58,617 nt of DNA, taken from assembly GCA_014860355.1 (NCBI GenBank), contig JACZJV010000040.1, forward strand, positions 1 to 58,617, written 5' to 3'. The position numbers were made by a program, and so were the translations under genes. The notes beneath the pieces were generated by a model that searched no databases, was not told the origin of the DNA, and worked only from the letters and a program-made list of their open reading frames with translations. This document shows positions 54,569-58,617 of this stretch, piece by piece. Source of the DNA: Burkholderiales bacterium (GTDB lineage Bacteria > Pseudomonadota > Gammaproteobacteria > Burkholderiales > SG8-39). The stretch's first letter is position 1. Each line of letters begins with the position of its first letter.

Positions 54569-54626
54569 GTTGACATTTGTAGTTGCCAATTTGAGATGAC
54601 AAACTTAGTTGACAGAAATTGTCAAC
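54569..54626. promoter_or_regulatory. GTTGACA repeats upstream of DUF433/DUF5615
   Basis: GTTGACA occurs at 54569 and 54608, the latter as part of a perfect palindrome GTTGACA-GAAAT-TGTCAAC (54608-54626). They lie upstream of the DUF433 gene on the minus strand. They are likely operator sites, perhaps for the DUF433 protein itself. Confidence 0.55.
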
Positions 54627-55201
54627 CCTGACGCCGCCGGTTGCGCCGCCGTTGCAGTCACACGGGAGCCTACGGATACGTAGCCTAGGCCAGGGCAGTA
54701 CCGTTGTCTATAGACCGAAAATTATGGTTCAGGGTCAAACAAGAATGGCTTTCGCGCTGCGGCCACGACCCAAGCCGCTCCAAATTCCGCCGTCGTACTG
54801 CCTAGACCTGTACCGGGATGGCTCCCCGACTGCGGCTCGAACCGAGGTTTCGAGATTGGATAACCGTCAATGGCCTCTGTCGCCGGGAGCGGCCGCTCGA
54901 TTTCCGCCAGGTCCTGCGGCCGCAGTGGGTCGACCTGAGTCGATGGCTGTAAGAAATTCAACGGCAGCTTACCAGTATCGAGCCGGCATTTGAAGTCAAA
55001 GTCCCCCGTCGCTGGTCCTGGCCGGCCGTTCTTCCATTCACCCCTCACCCGGCTGCGAACTTATACCATCAAGCTTTCTCGCGTGTGTAGTTTCCCCCGC
55101 CCGGAGATGGCATAATCGTCTGCCTGACCAGCTCGTCCAGCCTCATGGATTTGGGGCGCATCTGCGCTGGCAGTTCACGGCAGCATATTTCAATCGCGCC
55201 C
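54627..55201. other. 575-bp stretch with no convincing gene
   Basis: Open frames of about 110-125 codons exist on both strands, but they overlap one another and match nothing I know. A CATAAT element near 55112 may be the old promoter of the following pseudogene. Confidence 0.45.
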
Positions 55202-55482
55202 ATGCAACTCGACATCTTTGAGCACACGCGAGACGTGGTATTGCGCAACGCAGCCAGCTGGCCGAACTTGCGTGGATGGCCCCGCAGAGCGCACAGGCGC
55301 TGGCGCCACGATTGCAGCTGTCTAAGGCTGGCGCGAATACGTGCCCGGAATACTGCGCCCGCGTCGCGCTGGGCCTGCTATCGTCTGAACGCCAGGGACG
55401 GCATGCCGAACTCATCGAGGGCCGCAGGAAACTGCGCGATCTGCACCCGCCGCTATTCGCGCGCTACATGCAAGGCAGATAA
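55202..55482 (+). pseudogene. Internally deleted TPR-like hypothetical gene
   Basis: The first 17 codons (MQLDIFEHTRDVVLRNA) match the start of a betaproteobacterial family of several hundred residues. After about 55252 the matching frame shifts. LAELAWMAPQSAQALAPRLQ and then [20 protein letters not shown] with [11 protein letters not shown] give the C-terminus of the same family, ending at TAA 55480-55482. The middle of the gene is missing and the ends are out of frame, so I call it a pseudogene. It directly precedes the SEC-C gene. Family recognition is from memory. Confidence 0.65.
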
Positions 55483-55493
55483 AGGGATACTTC

Positions 55494-57695
55494 GTGCAAT
55501 GGCATGACATCCGCAGCGCGCTCTCGCGCATGTCGCCTCCGTTTCCGCTTGCGGCCGCGCAGCAGGCGCGTCAACGCTGGGATGAGCTGGCGCCGTTTTT
55601 CATAGCGGAGCTCGAACGCGTTGCCGCCGGCGGCTCGACACTGCGCGGCGAAATGGAGGAGGAGTACGACGGGCTGTTTTCCTTTGCCGCGTATCTGGCG
55701 GCGGAAAAACGCGATACCCGCGCCTACGCGCCGCTGGTTCGGACCTGCCATTGCTCCGGCGATCGCGCCGATGAACTGTTCGCTGACGACGCGGGCATCC
55801 AGCTCGGACGAATGCTGGCCTCGGTGTGTGACGGCGAGCTTGCGCCGATCAAGGCGCTGGCCGAGGATAGGGGCACGGACCTGTGGTGCCGCTACGCGGC
55901 CCTGCGCGCGCTGGTCGTGCGTGTGCTTGAAGGCGACGCTGATCGCGACAGCGTGCTTGCCTATATCGAGGCCTTGTGCGTAAGGGAAGCGAATGTCCTG
56001 CGGCAACCGGATGAGGTTGGTGAGCGCGACGACTTTTTGACCTGGGCGATCGATGCCGCCAGCGAACTCGGCCCCGCGCCGTTGCTGGAGGCCATACGCG
56101 GCTGGTTCGGCGAGGGGCTGATCGATCCGTCGGTCACGCCGCTCAAGTGGTTCGAGCAGACGGCGGCCATGCCCGTGCAGGACTACCTGGCTGAGGCTGC
56201 GGCGAACGAGGAGAACCGCTATATGCGCGATGCTCTGGATGAGATGGCGGGCTGGATGTGCTACGACCTCCACGAGTCCAGCCACAGCGGTGGCACGATG
56301 GTTCGTGACCGGCCCAAGGTCGGCCGCAACGATCCCTGTCCCTGCGGATCTGGCAAGAAATTCAAGAAGTGCTGCGGCAAGCAAGCGAACGAGCCGGCTG
56401 CAGACGTAGGCACGGATGGGGGTGTCGGCAAGGCGATCACGTGGTTGACCAGCCGCCACGCGAAAGCGGTCAAGACATCCATCGCGACCATGCTCTACGC
56501 AGGCCTGGACAAGGAAGAGCAGGCGAAGCTGCAGGACCTCGACGAGCACGACTGGGAGGGGGTGCAGATCAATGCGATGGAGTGGCTGCTGGCCGAAGGC
56601 AGCATTGCCGTCAAGGGAATGCAGCGCAATGTGGCAGAGCTGTTGCTTGGACCCGGCGGTCCGGCATTCGCGCCCGGCCAGCGGTCCTGGATCGAACAGC
56701 TACGCCGCCGGCCGCTGCGGCTATACACTATCACCGAAGTTCTACCGGGCACAGGCATGCGCCTGTGCGACGCGCTGGACACCGAGGCAACGCCGGTGAT
56801 GGTGCATGAAACGTCGGGCAGCGCGCATGCCCGGATTGGCAGCCTGATCGGCGTGCGCATCATGGAGCTCGATGGCCATCGCGAAATATCCGGCGCCGCC
56901 TATTCGTTCTCGCACCTGATGAATGCGGCGCTGCTGGCGCAATTGCAGGCCGCAGCCGACGACGCCGCCGTTCAGGGGGAAGAACTGAGCCATAGGCTGA
57001 GCGCGGTCATCCGCCATTGCTGGATCGCCCAGTACGCGAAGCCATTGCCGCTGCCGACCGTTATCGACTCCCATTCGGGCGATCCGATTCTGCTGATCAC
57101 CGATCACTATCGCGTCAAAGATTGGGATGGCCTTGCCGCGGCGCTGAAGACCCAGTCCGACGTCGAGGGTGAGCGCGCCTCCGGCTGGGCCAGGCGTTTC
57201 GAATGCGCCGACGGGCAGACACGCCAGAGCGTTTCGATCAATCTGGGCAAGAGCGAGGACAGGATCGAGCTGTTCTACAAGACCCAAAATTACGCTGATC
57301 AAGGTCGGCCCTGGTTCGAGGCGCTGGCGGGAAAATCGGTGGAATTCGCGGGCCGGGTATTGTCGGATCCCAGGAATGCCATGAAGAACCCGCCCACCGG
57401 CAAGACCGGATCGTCTGTGACGACGGTTCCGAACCTGCCTCCCGAAGTGCTCGCAGTAGCAATTGAACAGGCGCTGCATCGCAGCTACGCCAACTGGAGC
57501 GATGAACCGATTCCGGCGCTGGGTGGCAAGACACCGCGCCAGGCGCTGGCAACGGCCGCCGGACGCGAGCGGGTGCGCGGCCTGCTCAGAAGCTACGAAG
57601 CCGGTGAAAAGGCCCAGGCGGCGCAGCAGGGGCGGCGCGAAATCTCCTACGCGTTTCTGTGGGAAGCGCTGGGACTGGATCGCGCGTCACCGTGA
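55494..57695 (+). CDS. DUF1186/SEC-C zinc-binding protein
   Basis: A 733-residue soluble protein. Residues about 1-260 resemble DUF1186 (helical repeats, [35 protein letters not shown]). A SEC-C zinc motif follows at about 276-296 ([20 protein letters not shown]). The rest is a large domain of unknown function ending in a helical tail ([20 protein letters not shown]). SEC-C motifs bind zinc and often mediate protein or ribosome contacts. The GTG start 55494 has an AAAGGGA site. No partner is obvious. Confidence 0.88.
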   Translation: MQWHDIRSALSRMSPPFPLAAAQQARQRWDELAPFFIAELERVAAGGSTLRGEMEEEYDGLFSFAAYLAAEKRDTRAYAPLVRTCHCSGDRADELFADDAGIQLGRMLASVCDGELAPIKALAEDRGTDLWCRYAALRALVVRVLEGDADRDSVLAYIEALCVREANVLRQPDEVGERDDFLTWAIDAASELGPAPLLEAIRGWFGEGLIDPSVTPLKWFEQTAAMPVQDYLAEAAANEENRYMRDALDEMAGWMCYDLHESSHSGGTMVRDRPKVGRNDPCPCGSGKKFKKCCGKQANEPAADVGTDGGVGKAITWLTSRHAKAVKTSIATMLYAGLDKEEQAKLQDLDEHDWEGVQINAMEWLLAEGSIAVKGMQRNVAELLLGPGGPAFAPGQRSWIEQLRRRPLRLYTITEVLPGTGMRLCDALDTEATPVMVHETSGSAHARIGSLIGVRIMELDGHREISGAAYSFSHLMNAALLAQLQAAADDAAVQGEELSHRLSAVIRHCWIAQYAKPLPLPTVIDSHSGDPILLITDHYRVKDWDGLAAALKTQSDVEGERASGWARRFECADGQTRQSVSINLGKSEDRIELFYKTQNYADQGRPWFEALAGKSVEFAGRVLSDPRNAMKNPPTGKTGSSVTTVPNLPPEVLAVAIEQALHRSYANWSDEPIPALGGKTPRQALATAAGRERVRGLLRSYEAGEKAQAAQQGRREISYAFLWEALGLDRASP

Positions 57696-57717
57696 CAGAC
57701 CGACGACATTTCGCGCA

Positions 57718-58617
57718 ATGAACACCGCCTATCGCACGCGCACCGCGATCATGGGCGCGGCCGGGCGCGACTTCCACAACTTCAACGTGGTCTATCGCGA
57801 CGATCCGGCGTTCGAGGTCGTCGCCTTCACCGCGGCGCAGATTCCGGGCATCACCGCACGCCGCTATCCCGCCGTGCTCGCAGGTCCGCTGTATCCCGAC
57901 GGCATAGACATCGTGCCGCAAGTGGAACTCGAAGCGCTGATCCGTGCGCGGGAAATCGAACTGGTCGTGTTCGCCTACAGCGACCTCGCCCACGCCGAGG
58001 TAATGCACCTAGCCTCGCGCGCGCTCGCCGCCGGGGCTGATTTCACGCTGCTCGGCCCGCAGCGCACCATGATAGCGGCGGGTGTGCCCGTAATCGCGGT
58101 ATCGGCAGTGCGCACAGGCTGCGGCAAATCGCCGGTCAGCCGCTGGCTGTCGCGCGAACTGCGCAATCGCGGGCTGCGCGCCGCGGTGGTGCGCCATCCC
58201 ATGCCCTACGGCGATCTCACGCGCCAGGGCGTGCAGCGTTTCGAAACGCGCGCCGATCTCGCGCGCGCGGCCTGCACCGTGGAAGAACGCGAAGAATATG
58301 AACCGCATCTCGCCGCCGGAAACATAGTCTATGCCGGCGTGGACTATGTCAGCATCATCGAGCAGGCCGGGCGCGAATCCGAGCTGATCCTCTGGGACGG
58401 CGGCAACAACGATTTTCCCTTCGTGCATCCCGACCTGCACATCGTGCTGGTCGACCCGCTGCGCCCCGGCCACGAAACCAACTACCATCCCGGCGAGACC
58501 GTGCTGCGCATGGCCGACATCGTGTTGCTGGCGAAAACCGATGGCGCCGAGGCCGGCGCGGTGCAGCAGGTGATGGATGCCGCGCGCCGCGCCAATCCCG
58601 GGGCGGCGATCGTGCGC
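57718..58617 (+). CDS. Cyclic 2,3-diphosphoglycerate synthetase-like P-loop protein (partial)
   Basis: The first 300 codons are present and the gene runs off the right edge. The start is NTAYRTRTAIMGAAGRDFHN. A P-loop follows in SAVRTGCGKSPVSRW, then VRHPMPYGDLTRQGVQRFE, LILWDGGNNDFPF, IVLVDPLRPGHE and VLLAKTDGA (NKxD-like). This is the pattern of the bacterial proteins annotated as cyclic 2,3-diphosphoglycerate synthetase/GTPase. The true reaction in bacteria is unclear. The ribosome binding site is weak. Confidence 0.88.
   Translation, partial: MNTAYRTRTAIMGAAGRDFHNFNVVYRDDPAFEVVAFTAAQIPGITARRYPAVLAGPLYPDGIDIVPQVELEALIRAREIELVVFAYSDLAHAEVMHLASRALAAGADFTLLGPQRTMIAAGVPVIAVSAVRTGCGKSPVSRWLSRELRNRGLRAAVVRHPMPYGDLTRQGVQRFETRADLARAACTVEEREEYEPHLAAGNIVYAGVDYVSIIEQAGRESELILWDGGNNDFPFVHPDLHIVLVDPLRPGHETNYHPGETVLRMADIVLLAKTDGAEAGAVQQVMDAARRANPGAAIVR

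Noticed and set aside
54722-55048. Minus-strand 108-codon frame
   Set aside because: No start signal, no domain, and competing frames on the other strand.

Overview
The window reads as a GC-rich betaproteobacterial chromosome. Supporting signs are the block queA-tgt-yajC-secD-secF, a tandem double-length UvrA, a DUF1186/SEC-C protein, and dense GC-biased coding on both strands. This placement comes from gene content and my memory of families, not from a search.

Layout. (1) 1-2.2 kb: an alpha/beta hydrolase beside a scarred locus. There the start of a galD/prpF-type gene and the end of a DUF1330 gene meet at a 51-bp dispersed repeat, followed by a long imperfect palindrome. (2) 2.2-8.9 kb: an integrated P4/satellite-like element on the minus strand, made of an AlpA-type regulator, a small unknown gene, a Toprim/DUF927 primase-helicase, a small unknown gene, a 1.5-kb stretch without a recognised gene, and a tyrosine integrase that abuts the 3' end of tRNA-Leu(CAA). 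(3) 9-31.5 kb: core housekeeping genes. These cover queuosine tRNA modification, Sec translocon accessories, cytochromes b and c, purB, a GST-like protein, mnmA with an internal tandem repeat, a NUDIX hydrolase, an aminotransferase, CorA and a winged-helix protein. They also include a beta-alanine/pyrimidine catabolic operon (ureidopropionase, omega-aminotransferase, methylmalonate-semialdehyde dehydrogenase) and a trehalose operon with a membrane-anchored OtsA fused to a sensor-like N-terminus, followed by OtsB.

(4) 31.5-46.5 kb: metabolic and envelope genes. These are a carbonic anhydrase, a sugar-acid dehydratase, two MFS transporters, a thioesterase, a lipoprotein, an amidohydrolase, a sorbosone-type dehydrogenase with a dihaem cytochrome c, an enoyl-CoA hydratase, a 3-hydroxyisobutyrate-dehydrogenase-like protein, a VapBC pair and a DsrC-like protein. 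Between the dehydrogenase and the enoyl-CoA hydratase lies a gene that ordinary ORF calling misses: a SelW/Rdx-type selenoprotein whose CxxU motif uses an in-frame TGA, with a SECIS-like hairpin just downstream. (5) 46.9-58.6 kb: the double UvrA, then an accessory patch with a HigBA-type module under a palindromic operator, a DUF433/DUF5615 pair, and a decayed gene. A SEC-C protein follows, then a P-loop protein resembling cyclic 2,3-diphosphoglycerate synthetase that runs off the right edge.

The observation I rate highest is the SelW-like selenoprotein. Next are the tRNA-Leu element with its att-like repeats, the 42-bp tandem repeat inside mnmA, the repeat-marked gene fusion scar at 1.6 kb, and the sensor-OtsA fusion. 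No CRISPR array, rRNA or complete insertion sequence was seen.
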